Source: CBDANW01 sp965197825 (lineage in GTDB: Bacteria; Acidobacteriota; Vicinamibacteria; Marinacidobacterales; DATDRI01). From it: 64,000 nt of DNA. Shown here piece after piece: positions 1 to 9,849 of this stretch (positions are counted from its first letter, which is position 1; each line of letters opens with the position of its first letter). The notes below the pieces were generated by a model. The model worked only from the letters and a program-made list of their open reading frames with translations. It had not been told where the DNA came from and searched no databases. The DNA lies in contig CBDANW010000003.1 of the NCBI GenBank assembly GCA_965197825.1, forward strand, positions 2,604,001 through 2,668,000. Reading direction: 5' to 3'. The translations under genes were made by a program, and so were the position numbers.

Positions 1-928
1 CACCAAGTTAGGTCCTTACGAGATTCTCTCGCCCCTCGGGGCCGGGGGCATGGGAGAAGTCTACAAAGCCAAGGACACCCGCCTCGACCGCGTACCTACG
101 CCTACCCGCGCATCTCCCCCGATGGGAGCCAAGTTGCCCTCGACCTGCGCGATCAGGAAGATGACATCTGGATCTGGGATTTCACGCGCGGGACGCTGAG
201 GCGGCTCACGTTCGACCCCGGTGTTGACTGGTACCCAGTCTTGGACACCGAACGGTCGGCACCTTGCATTCAGTTCAGGCCGTGGCGGAGCTAGAAGTCT
301 GTTCTTGAAAGCGGCGGACGGCACCGGCACGGTCGAGCGGCTCACCGAAAACGAGAACACCCAGTTTCCGTATGTCTTTTCCCCGGACGGGAAGCAGTTG
401 GTGTATCGGGAGACCTATCCCGAAACAGGAGACGACCTCGGCGTGCGCTCGATGGACGGTGACGGATCGGCCGGGCCCCTCCTTGTCACCGAGTTCAACG
501 AGCGGAACGCAGAAATTTCGCCTGACGGTCGATGGCTGGCCTACCAATCCGACGCATCGGGTCAATTCGAAATCTACGTGCGCCCGTTCCCTGACGTGGA
601 GGAGGGTCTGCAGCAGGTCTCGAGAGGTGGCGGTACCCGACCGCTTTGGGCTCGGGACGGCCGCGAGCTGTTCTACCTCAACCCAGGTGGGCGGCTGATG
701 GCGGTCTCCGTTCGTACCGATCCCAGCCTCGACTTCGGCAACCCCGACATCGTCTTCGAGCAAACATACTATTCTACCTTTGCCGGTCGCACGTACGACG
801 TGTCTCCCGACGGCGAGCGTTTCTTGATGATCAAGGAAGGTGGTGCGGGCGACGAGACGCCTGCGGTGGAACTCACCCTCGTCCAGAACTGGCTCGATGA
901 ATTGAAGCGCCTCGTCCCCACTAACTGA
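1..928 (+). pseudogene. Decayed Ser/Thr protein kinase / TolB-type propeller fusion
   Basis: Remains of a serine/threonine kinase joined to a TolB/WD40-like beta-propeller. Bases 2-91 encode the start of a kinase domain with the glycine loop GAGGMGEVYKAKD, but reading stops after DTRLDR. Bases 97-240 continue in another frame with propeller sequence (ISPDGS, DDIWIWDF). The catalytic kinase part (HRD, DFG) is missing. A second frame change, one surplus T near 241 in what should read VWTPNGR, leads into the long tail ending at the TGA before 928. That tail carries further propeller blades with SPDG turns. The 5' end lies outside the window. A paralogue with a complete kinase domain lies at 49449-50527. 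An internal deletion plus one 1-bp insertion explains the structure; the 1-bp change alone could be a consensus error, the kinase deletion could not. Confidence 0.75.
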
Positions 929-940
929 CTGATAACTCTC

Positions 941-2401
941 CTACTCTGTGCTGGCCCCTGCCGCGGGACCCGTGTACTCCAGAATAAAGAGGCCCGTGCC
1001 CACGCGGTCGGTGGCATAGCCCAGACCACGATGATCGACGGTCACGTCGTTGATCTGAATCGCCGTCGGCTGACCCTGGGACATCGGGTGCGAGCTCGCG
1101 TTCTCTTCAGGAATGTAAGATCCCAATTGCCTCAGGTTGTACGGATCCGAGAGATCGACCACACGGACGCCGGCGTTGAAATACGCAACCCAAGCGAGCT
1201 TGTCCTCGAAGCGGTTGATCCGACCATTACGAGTCTCGGCATGCTGGTGCGGACCGAAGCGGCCTCCCTTGTCGCAGAAGTTTCCGGTCAGGACTTGCCA
1301 GGTTTCCACCGGGAACGGATGGGTCTCGTCGGTGACATCGAACATGTAGGCCTTGGTCCGGACGCCGCTCCCGCACGGCTTCATATCCGCTCGGCCTCCG
1401 GCCTCGTCGGTGACGAATAAGTACGTCCTGGGCAAAGCACTCGGCATGAAGTTGGGAACCTGGTTGTAGACAATAGGCGATAGGGTGTGAGGCCCCCGTC
1501 CCGGCGGCGAGGTGTCCACCGAATAAACAATCTCCGGGTTGGTGATATCCGATATGTCCCAGGCCACCAGCCAACCAGAACCTCGGAAGCCTGCATAGAC
1601 CCGATTGTTCTCTTCGTCGACGATAGGATGGTGCGCGTACTGTCCCTCGTATCCGAACTCGCCATTCTTTTGACCTGGCAGCCACATCCGGCTCACGAAC
1701 TTGGGGTTCGCGGGATCTTTCAAGTCCCAGACTTGTATCAGAGCGGAGCGGAAACCCGCCTCACCGGCCGAGGTGTAGTAATAGCCCGAATCCTCGGACC
1801 AGTAGCCCTTATGAGCCCGATACATGAAAGGGCCGCCGCAGCCGAGGCCGCACGAGTTCTTTGGTGTCCCGGAGATTTCCGAGACCAGGCGGATCTGCGA
1901 AGAGTCCGTGTCCCGAGAGGTGATATCGAAGACCTGGAACTTCCTGTTCACGCCATCGTCGGAGCTACGAACCAGGTAGTCTCTTCCGGTTCCTAGGTAA
2001 TCGTAGACGGCTCCTACGTGACGGGAATTAGCGCTGGTTACGTTCGGTATGTGCCAAACCAGCTTGGGATTCGCCGGATCGGAGATGTCGAGGATCGAGG
2101 TGCCATTCAACTCCACCTGACCGGTGATGGGGTTCATGTGCCCGTCCTCATCACCCCAATAGTTGTTGGAATGTCCCACATAGGCCCAACTTCCGTTGGC
2201 GTCATTCGACCTGACATGGACTTCGAGCGATTCACGACCCTGCAGGTCGCTGTATCCCACGAGCCGCATGTTGTTGCCTTCCCCACCGGGTGCGGCACTC
2301 TGCGAGTACGTCGTACCCTGAATCGAAACGAGGAACCCCAGAGCAAGCACTGTTAGGAGCGTTGAGAATGCGAGCGATCTGCTCGGCTGTTTCATGTTCA
2401 C
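941..2401 (-). CDS. Secreted LVIVD-repeat propeller protein
   Basis: A 486-residue protein with a Sec signal peptide (residues 1 to about 33, hydrophobic core LAFSTLLTVLALGFLVSI). The rest consists of LVIVD-type repeats: segments such as TSILDISDPANPK, IQVWDLKDPANPK, LVAWDISDITNPE and VRVVDLSDPYNLR recur, each ending a propeller blade. LVIVD proteins are predicted extracellular or periplasmic propellers and no catalytic role is established. A GC-rich cysteine pair (CGLGCGG) sits mid-protein. The gene stands alone, convergent with the kinase relic and divergent from the acyl-CoA ligase. No binding partner can be named. Confidence 0.8.
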   Translation of the reverse strand: MNMKQPSRSLAFSTLLTVLALGFLVSIQGTTYSQSAAPGGEGNNMRLVGYSDLQGRESLEVHVRSNDANGSWAYVGHSNNYWGDEDGHMNPITGQVELNGTSILDISDPANPKLVWHIPNVTSANSRHVGAVYDYLGTGRDYLVRSSDDGVNRKFQVFDITSRDTDSSQIRLVSEISGTPKNSCGLGCGGPFMYRAHKGYWSEDSGYYYTSAGEAGFRSALIQVWDLKDPANPKFVSRMWLPGQKNGEFGYEGQYAHHPIVDEENNRVYAGFRGSGWLVAWDISDITNPEIVYSVDTSPPGRGPHTLSPIVYNQVPNFMPSALPRTYLFVTDEAGGRADMKPCGSGVRTKAYMFDVTDETHPFPVETWQVLTGNFCDKGGRFGPHQHAETRNGRINRFEDKLAWVAYFNAGVRVVDLSDPYNLRQLGSYIPEENASSHPMSQGQPTAIQINDVTVDHRGLGYATDRVGTGLFILEYTGPAAGASTE

Positions 2402-2641
2402 TGCCTCTTTTTCCTACACAAGCCGGAATGACTTGTCCGCTGTGACCGTCGGCCCAGTCGGGAGATCCTTCCTAGTCAGCTGAGAAGTGGTGGTGCCTCG
2501 GGTGCCATAAGTGATGGAGAAGTAAGTAGATACGTAGACAGACCGGCGCTGACCTCCTGGCCGTGGCGTAGCATACCACACCGCGCAAGTGCTGGAACAC
2601 TGTATACGGGCAAACCAGAATAGAACGTGATAGAAGACGTC

Positions 2642-4341
2642 ATGGGTGCCAGTCCGGTCCCGAAACCGCGTTTTGCGCCGGCCGCCGTTCGCATCGAGCG
2701 CCGCGACGATGGGTGCATCCTCCTTCGCTCCACCGTAGCCGATCGGACGTTCCTCGCCGAGCGCGCCAACGCCGACACATGGCGCGAGCTCACCTATGGG
2801 GAAGCGCACGATTCCGTGCGGCGCATCGCACAATTCCTGCTCGACCAGGGGCTCGACGCCTCGCAACCGGTCGCCATCCTTTCCGAGAATTCCATCGACC
2901 ACGCGCTACTCAGCCTGGCGTCCATGCACGTGGGTGTCCCGGTCGTGCCCATCTCACCCGCGTACTCGCTCATGACGAAGGATTACGGCAAGCTCAAACA
3001 CGTTCTGGAGCTGATACGACCCGGCCTCCTCTTCGCGGCAGACGGTGCGCGCTTCGCACCGGCCATCCGCGCCGTCTCCATCGGTGATGCGAAGATCGTA
3101 TTGGGCGCCCAGCCTCCTGATGATCTTCCCTCGATCCCGTTTGCGCGGCTGCTCGAGATGTCTCCTCGCTCCGACGTCGGCAAGGCCTTCCGACGAAGTT
3201 GGACCCGATACGATCGCCAAGATCTTGTTCACCTCGGGCTCCACCGGCACGCCCAAAGGAGTGCTCAACACCCAGCGCATGCTCTGCTCGAATCAGCAGG
3301 CGTTTGCACAGGTGTGGGGCTTCCTGGAGGATCGGCCACCTGTGCTCGTTGATTGGTTACCCTGGAACCACTGCTTCGGGGGCAGTTTTAGTTTCGGAAC
3401 CGTGCTCCGAAACGGGGGGACGCTCTACATCGACGGCGGTAGACCCCTACCCGGCCTCATCGAGACATCGGTGAGGAATCTAAAAGAGGTATCTCCGATT
3501 CTCTACTTCAACGTTCCCGCCGGGTTCGCTCTGCTCCTGCCGTTTCTGGAGTCCGACGCGGGGTTGCGGCGCAGTTTCTTTCGGAAGCTGGAGGTCGCGT
3601 GCTACGCCGGTGCCGCGCTCCCGCAGACTCTTTGGAAACGGCTCGCGTCGTTGGCGCGGGAGGAGCGCGGAAACCTTCGCGTTCATTTCCGCCTGGGGCT
3701 CGACGGAAACGGCGCCCGGCGCGACGGCGGTGCACTATCCGATCGACCGCGCCGGGTTGATTGGTTTGCCGGTGCCGGGATGCGAGCTCAAGCTAGTGCC
3801 ATCGGGGGACAAGCTCGAGGCGCGGTTGCGCGGTCCCAACATCACCCCCGGCTACTACGGGCGCGACGACCTCACCCGGGGCGCTTTCGACGAGGAAGGG
3901 TTCTACCAGATCGGCGACGCCCTCAAGCTCGCCGACCCGTCCAAGCCGGAAATGGGTTTGATGTTCGACGGTCGCGTGGCGGAAGATTTCAAGCTCTCGA
4001 CAGGTACCTGGGTCAGTGTGGGAGCGTTGCGGGTGAAGCTGATCGCCGCGGGCGATCCGTTGATTCGGGACGCCGTGATCACCGGGCACGACCGGTTGGA
4101 GGTTGGTGCCCTCGTCTTCCTCAACGACGCGGCGGCCAAGAAACTCAGTGCCGATGCGATTCGCACGAAGGTGGCCGATGCCTTGCGTCGGGTCGCCGAC
4201 GGCGGTGGGACCGGTAGCTCGGCGCGTCTAACCCGCGCCATGGTCATGAGCGAGCCACTCTCCATGGAGGCCAACGAGACGACCGATAAGGGGTACATCA
4301 ACCAGCGTATCCTGGAACAAAGAAAGCCAGTAGGTTCGTGA
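2642..4341 (+). pseudogene. Feruloyl-CoA synthase-type acyl-CoA ligase, two frameshifts
   Basis: An AMP-forming acyl-CoA ligase of the feruloyl-CoA synthase branch, which activates hydroxycinnamates with ATP and CoA. The parts lie in three frames: N-terminus 2642 to about 3190, middle to about 3668, C-terminus to the stop at 4339-4341. The middle carries the AMP-binding P-loop LFTSGSTGTPKGV; the third part has WGSTETAP and the family-typical GRVAEDFKLSTGTWVSVG. Aligning by eye, one extra C near 3190 (reads KAF|DEVGPDT when removed) and one extra base near 3668 restore an unbroken protein of about 565 residues. A GTG at 2627 is an alternative start, but the ATG at 2642 is preferred. No other ferulate genes (hydratase-aldolase, demethylase) are near. 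Either a recent pseudogene or two consensus errors. Confidence 0.75.
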
Positions 4342-4366
4342 AGAAGTCGACCTGTGGGAGCCGGGC

Positions 4367-6097
4367 TCAAAACAGATCGCCGGACTCCACGCCCATCATC
4401 GCGTCCCGTACAAGTGGGATCGGCGGACCGCCGAAAGACAGGAAAGTATTGTGGAACTCGCGCCAGGCTTCGCGTCCGCCTCGCGACGCCGTCCAGTCTT
4501 CGAGCAGCTTCCGGATCATCAGCTTGCCCATCGTGTAGTTGAGATACGCCGGATCGTACGTGCCCCGCGCCGCCTGCTGACGTGCGGTGCCCGGGTCCTG
4601 AAACGCGTCCTCGCGGAATAGCCGTTCCGACTCTTCGACGCTCATGCCGCCCGCGTGAAGCCCGATCGCAGACAGGAACCGCGCGTTCCGTAGGAGGGCA
4701 TTGGATAGCTGGCCAATATGGGTCTCGGGGTTCCCTTCGCCGTAACCGGCCTCCCACATCAGCTCCTCGGTGTAATGAGCCCATCCCTCGGCAAACGCGT
4801 AGCCGACGAAGACGCGACCCGTCAGAGAATCGACCCGGTTTGAATGCAGGAACTGCAAGAAGTGACCGGGCCACACCTCGTGAACGCTGGTGAAAAGCAG
4901 ATCCGCCACGCCAGGCACGTAGGCGTGCTGCTCTTCCAAGGGCCAGTTGGGATCGGGCGGAGCGATGTAATAGACAGAGGGCAGCCCTTCCTCGAACGGT
5001 CCGGCGATATCGATGTACGCGAAGTTACCTCGCTGGTGAGGGGGCGCCTCTTCCACCTGAGCCTTCTCGGTGCCTGGTATGCCCGCCAGGTTCTGCTCGC
5101 GTACGAAGACCTCCAAGTCATCGAGCTGCCGTCGGGCCGCTCCCACCGCGCCACCTTCCGGCTTGTTCGCGCCCATGAGCTCGAAACACTCGGCGATGCT
5201 CTTGCCGGGTGCAAACGCGGCACAGGCCTCCTCGAGAGCCTGCCGATTGCGCTCGAGATCTCGGCGACCAAACGCTTCCACATCCTCGAGCGGCACGTCG
5301 ACGCGCTCGGTGGCTCAAAGCATTTCGCGGAAGACATCGGCCCCCAGCACGAAGTCTTCGGTCTGCTCCGGCCGTTGCGCGAGCAGCCAGTCGTCCAGCA
5401 CCGCAAAGGCCGAGGCGGCGGCCGCGTTGGCGTCGGCGAACTCTTGCTGCAGCGCGTCGTCTTCGACCTCGGCGAACACGCCAGGTACATCGTCGCGGAG
5501 ATAAGTCGCCAGCCCACCGTAGCGCGTGTGCCCGATGTCGATGTAGGTGCGGGGCAGCGGCGTGCGGAGATTGGTGCGCGCTTGCTCCACCGCCTGCGGC
5601 ACCGCGCGTGCCCACTTCACGTAGGCGCGCATGCGATCAAGAAGCGGCGCGTAGGGCCGGGTGAGATAGACGTCGGGTGACAGACCCGAGCCCAGAAATC
5701 AGAAGCCGACATAGAAATCCGGATTCTTCCATGGGGATTCAGCCCGCTCGATCCAGAAGAGGCTGAGATCGATGGCAGCGAGAAGATTCTCGCGTTCGAA
5801 ACGCCGTCCTTCGTCCAACGACTTCGGATCGAAACGCTCGAGCTCATCACGCGCAGCGTGAAGCCGTTCGATCTCCGAACGCAGGCCCGCTTCGCTCCAG
5901 TCGGGCAGCCTACCATCGAAATCATGGCGACCCGTCTGAACGGAAAAAGGTGGATTTGCCTCGAAGTGCTCTCCCAGCATGCGGACGGTGAATGCATCCC
6001 ACCCGGCACCAGAATCATCCGCGTCGGGCGAATCGCGCGGGCCGCAACCGGCGAAACCGATAAATAACAAGACCATAAAGATCCGTTTCTGACGCAC
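4367..6097 (-). pseudogene. DUF885 family lipoprotein with two in-frame TGA codons
   Basis: A DUF885 protein (putative metal-dependent peptidase family, often secreted). The N-terminus is a lipoprotein signal (hydrophobic FMVLLFIGFAGC, Cys at about residue 18). All three open segments are in one frame, so the only lesions are TGA codons at 5699-5701 (after DFYVGF) and 5315-5317 (after FREML). Read through, the protein would be about 576 residues, normal for the family. The C-terminal part contains the expected VHEVWPGHFLQ and EGWAHYTEELMWE metal-site segments, both intact. TGG to TGA or CGA to TGA would each be one transition. Nearby genes end in TGA, so a changed genetic code is unlikely. 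It may be a young pseudogene or the result of base-call errors. Confidence 0.75.
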
Positions 6098-6176
6098 TGC
6101 GCCTACCTCCCTTTCCGGGAAGCGAGAAGCTTAGCACGTCGCGGCAGATGAAAGGAACGCGCGCGCTCGACGCCGC

Positions 6177-7814
6177 TCATCGGCGGAGGATCTGCCCCGG
6201 CAGCGTGCCGGTGGCGGTGCCTTTTCGATAGACCGCACGCCCGTTGACCAGGACTGTGTCGACACCGAGCGCCTTGCGACGCGGATCTTCGAGCGTCGCT
6301 CGATCCGAGATTGCTTCGCTGTCGAAGAGTACGACGTCGGCGTGCGCGCCGACTTGGAGCCGGCCGCGGCCTTCGAGTCTCAGTGTATCCGCGGGGAACG
6401 ACGTCATTCTCCGAACGGCTTCGGGAAGGCTAAGCAGCGACTCTTCCCGCACGTAACGCCCCAACACTCGAGGAAAACTTCCGTACGCGGCGGGATGAGG
6501 CTTGCCTTTGCCATAGTCGTTGGCGTCGGTGATGAACGCGACGTCAGGACGCTGCACGAGTTGCTGGAGCCCGTCGTCTCCCGAAATGTCCAACACGAAC
6601 TGCCCGACGTTTCCGCCCTCCTCGATCATCAGATCGGAGATGGCGTCGAAGGGACGACTACTTCTTTGTCGGCCCAGCTCCTCGAGCGAATGACCCTCGG
6701 CACCCTTGTTGCGGTCTGAGCCGACAGAGGAGACACGGATTCGATCCCAACCGACCGCTTTCACCAGATTGTGTGGCCAACCATTCTCCTTCCACGGCGG
6801 CCACTCGGGAACCACGGTCTCGATGTCGCGACGAATGCGCTCGCGAGTCGGGGAATTGGCGAGGTGTTCCAGAAGTCGCGGCAGCCCACCTTCCAGAGAC
6901 CACGGTGGGTAGATGGCGAGCATCATGGTGGCGGCCACCGGATAGGGAAACATGTCGGCGCTCAAGGTCACCCCCGCGGCGCGCGCGTCGTCCTCGAGCT
7001 CGAGAACACGAGAAAGCTTCGACCAATGAGCGCGCCCCACCGCTTCGGCATGAGAATGATGGATGGGCACCTCGGCGTCGCGGCCGATCTGGATGAGCTC
7101 TCCGACCGCGTCGAGGAGCGTCTCGCTCGACCCGCGAACATGCGCGGTAAACACACCGCCTCTGCGGGCGAGGCGCCGAGCCAACACGGTGAGCTCTTCG
7201 GTCGACGTGTACATCCCGGGCGGATAGATGAGACCCGCGGAGAGACCGAGGGCGCCGTCATCAAGAGCCGCATCGAGTGCATCGGTCATCTGCCGACGGG
7301 CGGCTTCATCCGTCTCACCGGAGGCTAGATGCGCGGCGCCCAACCGCAGCGGCCCGTGGGGCACGAGTGCTCCCACGTTCACCGGGATACCGACGCCCTC
7401 CAGATGCGAGAAGTAGCTGTTCAGATCGGACCAGTGCCAGTCGAAGGTCGCCGGTGACATCCATCCGTTGAGGTGAGGCAGGAGCTCCTTGCCGTAGCCG
7501 AAGAGGGGTGACGCGCCGAGGCCGCAGTTCCCCACCACCTCGGTCGTGATGCCCTGCGCCAGTCTTCCCTCAAGAAGCGGCAAGCGATCTTCCGAAGGCC
7601 AGGCCAGCACTAGATCACCGTGCGAGTGGATGTCGACGAAGCCCGGGGCGACGATCAGGCCCACAGCATCGATCACCTCATCGGCCTCGAGACGCTCCAA
7701 CCGGTCGGAGACGGCGTGGATCTTCCCGGACGCGACGGCAATATCTCCGCGCCGTTCGGGAGCGCCAGTTCCATCCAGGATGCGGCCGTTACGAATGATG
7801 AGGTCGGCTTTCAC
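6177..7814 (-). CDS. N-acyl-D-amino-acid deacylase (amidohydrolase family)
   Basis: A 545-residue amidohydrolase of the D-aminoacylase branch, which hydrolyses N-acyl-D-amino acids to a carboxylate and the free D-amino acid. The HxH metal motif is in GFVDIHSHGD (His63, His65). NCG near residue 97 supplies the bridging Cys typical of D-aminoacylases. Further ligands are in AHVRGS (about 225) and PIHHSHAEA (about 255), and the catalytic Asp is in FITDAND. Length and full domain coverage match the family. It has no signal peptide, so it is probably cytoplasmic. It lies downstream of the radical SAM gene on the same strand with a 106-bp gap. Related dihydropyrimidinases lack the NCG signature, which favours this assignment. 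Confidence 0.88.
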   Translation of the reverse strand: MKADLIIRNGRILDGTGAPERRGDIAVASGKIHAVSDRLERLEADEVIDAVGLIVAPGFVDIHSHGDLVLAWPSEDRLPLLEGRLAQGITTEVVGNCGLGASPLFGYGKELLPHLNGWMSPATFDWHWSDLNSYFSHLEGVGIPVNVGALVPHGPLRLGAAHLASGETDEAARRQMTDALDAALDDGALGLSAGLIYPPGMYTSTEELTVLARRLARRGGVFTAHVRGSSETLLDAVGELIQIGRDAEVPIHHSHAEAVGRAHWSKLSRVLELEDDARAAGVTLSADMFPYPVAATMMLAIYPPWSLEGGLPRLLEHLANSPTRERIRRDIETVVPEWPPWKENGWPHNLVKAVGWDRIRVSSVGSDRNKGAEGHSLEELGRQRSSRPFDAISDLMIEEGGNVGQFVLDISGDDGLQQLVQRPDVAFITDANDYGKGKPHPAAYGSFPRVLGRYVREESLLSLPEAVRRMTSFPADTLRLEGRGRLQVGAHADVVLFDSEAISDRATLEDPRRKALGVDTVLVNGRAVYRKGTATGTLPGQILRR

Positions 7815-7920
7815 GAGCGGGGCTGGATTCTACCATTACGCAGACTCCGCCCGTGGGGCGGAAAAGACTCGGTCCGAACATTTCGGACGTCAATCGACTG
7901 GGGTGCCAAACTGGACGCAG

Positions 7921-8511
7921 TCAGACGTCGGTGCGAACGGAGACGCCACCGATGCCGGTAACCAGGATGGTTCCCCCGGGCTGGATGTGGATCTCGCTGT
8001 CGAGTGTGGCTTCGACTTGCCGTAGAGTGTACTCCTCGTTCAGCAGGTGAATCTTCTGGTTGGACGAGCCGCGAAGGCCCACTCCGAGATGCTGCTCCTG
8101 CTGGTAGCGTCGGGCGACCAACACGTCGAGCTCGCCCAGAATCGCTTTTCCCAGCTCCATCCGCTCGATCTCGGACAATTCGTAGCCGGAAAAAAGAAGT
8201 GTCGTGAGCTCGGTCTCGCGGCGCACGGTCCGGAGCAGACGCAACAAACCCCGGGGTTGTTGCAACGGCTCACCACCGCTAATCGTGATCCCATCGATCC
8301 GATGCTCGACCCCGCGGATTCTCCACATCAGCTCACTCACGGTGACCAATGAGCGTTCCTCCGGTTGGTGCGTCTGCGGATTGAAACAACCGTTGCAGCC
8401 GAGAGTGCAACCTTGAAACCAGATCACGTACCGCGTCCCCGGCCCATTGGATCGGCTCGAGCTCAGAGCGGCATGCAGGTTGAGGGTGGCGCCGGTATCG
8501 TTGCGGAACAT
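7921..8511 (-). CDS. Radical SAM 4Fe-4S activating enzyme, NrdG-like
   Basis: A 196-residue radical SAM protein resembling the activases of anaerobic ribonucleotide reductase and related glycyl-radical enzymes. Cys35, Cys39 and Cys42 form CTLGCNGC (CxxxCxxC), which binds the 4Fe-4S cluster that cleaves S-adenosylmethionine. ISGGEPLQQ near residue 78 is the GGE SAM-binding motif. It is longer than E. coli NrdG (154 residues), with about 40 extra C-terminal residues. No nrdD or other glycyl-radical partner is visible in the window, so the substrate is unknown. The start has only a weak GGAG nine bases upstream. Confidence 0.75.
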   Translation of the reverse strand: MFRNDTGATLNLHAALSSSRSNGPGTRYVIWFQGCTLGCNGCFNPQTHQPEERSLVTVSELMWRIRGVEHRIDGITISGGEPLQQPRGLLRLLRTVRRETELTTLLFSGYELSEIERMELGKAILGELDVLVARRYQQEQHLGVGLRGSSNQKIHLLNEEYTLRQVEATLDSEIHIQPGGTILVTGIGGVSVRTDV

Positions 8512-8742
8512 TTAGCTGGGCTCCTTCGTCTCAGTCCGCCATCGTGAGGAGACGGACAGCAGTGGGAAACGACAACGCAGACTGATTTCGACTTCCTGCT
8601 CGAAGCTCATCGGCAGGGCTCCCACTGATATTCGGATGTTCTGGATTCGGTTAACTAATATTGTACCTGCGCCCTGCCGGATGCGCAATTTTGGGGGACA
8701 GCGGTTAGCACTGGGAAATAGCTCTGGGTCGGAGCTATTCGG

Positions 8743-9804
8743 TCAGATCAAGATCTCGACGTCTCCCGCCGCCTTGAGCGCATCGACTTCAATTTGCACG
8801 CGATCCCGGATGGCTTGTTCCCTCAAGAACTGATCGATTCGGGCTTCGGCCTGCTCGAACGGGATGGTCCCGCCTTCCTTACGCTCCGCCACCTTGATCA
8901 CGTGATAGCCGAAACGGGTCTCGACCACCTCGCTAATCTCCCCCGGAGATAGAGCGAAGGCCGCCGCTTCGAACGGTGGAACGGTGTCACCGCGGCTGAC
9001 CCAAGGCAGCTCGCCACCGTTCACCTTCGAGCCGGGGTCGTCGGAGTTCTCGCTGGCCAGAGCGGCAAAGTCCTCGCCTGCCATCGCCAGGGTACGGATT
9101 TCCTCGGTCTTCTTCTTGGCCTGCTCGCGTTGCTCGGGAGTCGCGTTCTCGTCGGCACCCACCAGGATGTGACTGAGCCTGACCTGCTCGGGCTCCTTCA
9201 TCTGCTCGCTGTTTTCTTGGTAGAAGGTCTGCTTCTGCTCCGCGGTCACCTCGATCTCAGCGGCAAATTCCGATTCGATCATCTTTTGAATCCCGAGGTC
9301 CCGAATCATCATTTCCCGGAGCGTTTCTTCGTTCAGCCCCCGCGCTGCGAGGAGTTGGTCGAACTTCACCTGATCGGGGAACCGCGATCGGACCTGCGCG
9401 ACCTGCGTGTCCAGCTCGGCTTGTGTCGGAACGAAGCCCTTCGCGGTGGAGGACTGATGGAGAAGCTCCGAGCTGATGAGATCATCGAGAACGCGCCGAT
9501 AGAAATCGAGGCTGTCTTGCCCGGTGCTTGCCGGTAGCTGTCCCTGGATCGACTCCGCCCTGGCCACGAGCGCTGCTTTCGTGATCTCGGTACCGTTGAC
9601 CTTTGCCACGACGTCCGGCATCGCCTCCAGAACGGCGGCGACCTGGCTAGAAGAAGCCGTAGAAGAAGCCGTGGACGCGGTGCCGGGTTCGAACGAGCTG
9701 GCCTCAGCGCCACCGGGCGTCGGCTCATCCTGACTCGAACAGGCCGAGCTCAGGGCGAAGACGCCCAGAAACAATACGTTGAAGAAGGCAACGGGTCTCT
9801 TCAT
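8743..9804 (-). CDS. Parvulin-type peptidyl-prolyl isomerase lipoprotein
   Basis: A 353-residue SurA/PrsA-like chaperone. It begins with a lipoprotein signal (LFLGVFALSSAC, lipidated Cys22) and a low-complexity Ser/Thr/Ala linker (30-60). A SurA-type N-terminal region follows (about 65-205). The rotamase domain (about 215-320) has VRLSHILVG, DPGSKVNGGELPWVSRG and ISEVVETRFGYHVIKV, which are the parvulin active-site blocks. The protein is expected to be anchored in a membrane and to assist folding of envelope proteins. It starts 45 bp after the M20 peptidase stop on the same strand, suggesting cotranscription. Confidence 0.88.
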   Translation of the reverse strand: MKRPVAFFNVLFLGVFALSSACSSQDEPTPGGAEASSFEPGTASTASSTASSSQVAAVLEAMPDVVAKVNGTEITKAALVARAESIQGQLPASTGQDSLDFYRRVLDDLISSELLHQSSTAKGFVPTQAELDTQVAQVRSRFPDQVKFDQLLAARGLNEETLREMMIRDLGIQKMIESEFAAEIEVTAEQKQTFYQENSEQMKEPEQVRLSHILVGADENATPEQREQAKKKTEEIRTLAMAGEDFAALASENSDDPGSKVNGGELPWVSRGDTVPPFEAAAFALSPGEISEVVETRFGYHVIKVAERKEGGTIPFEQAEARIDQFLREQAIRDRVQIEVDALKAAGDVEILI

Positions 9805-9849
9805 ATTGATTTCATCTCTCCACTTTGGGAACGGGTGCCGTGCTGCCCC

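Noticed and set aside
4367..6097. Altered genetic code with TGA read as Trp
   Set aside because: Many intact genes in the window end in TGA at the family-typical length, so a general recoding is not supported.
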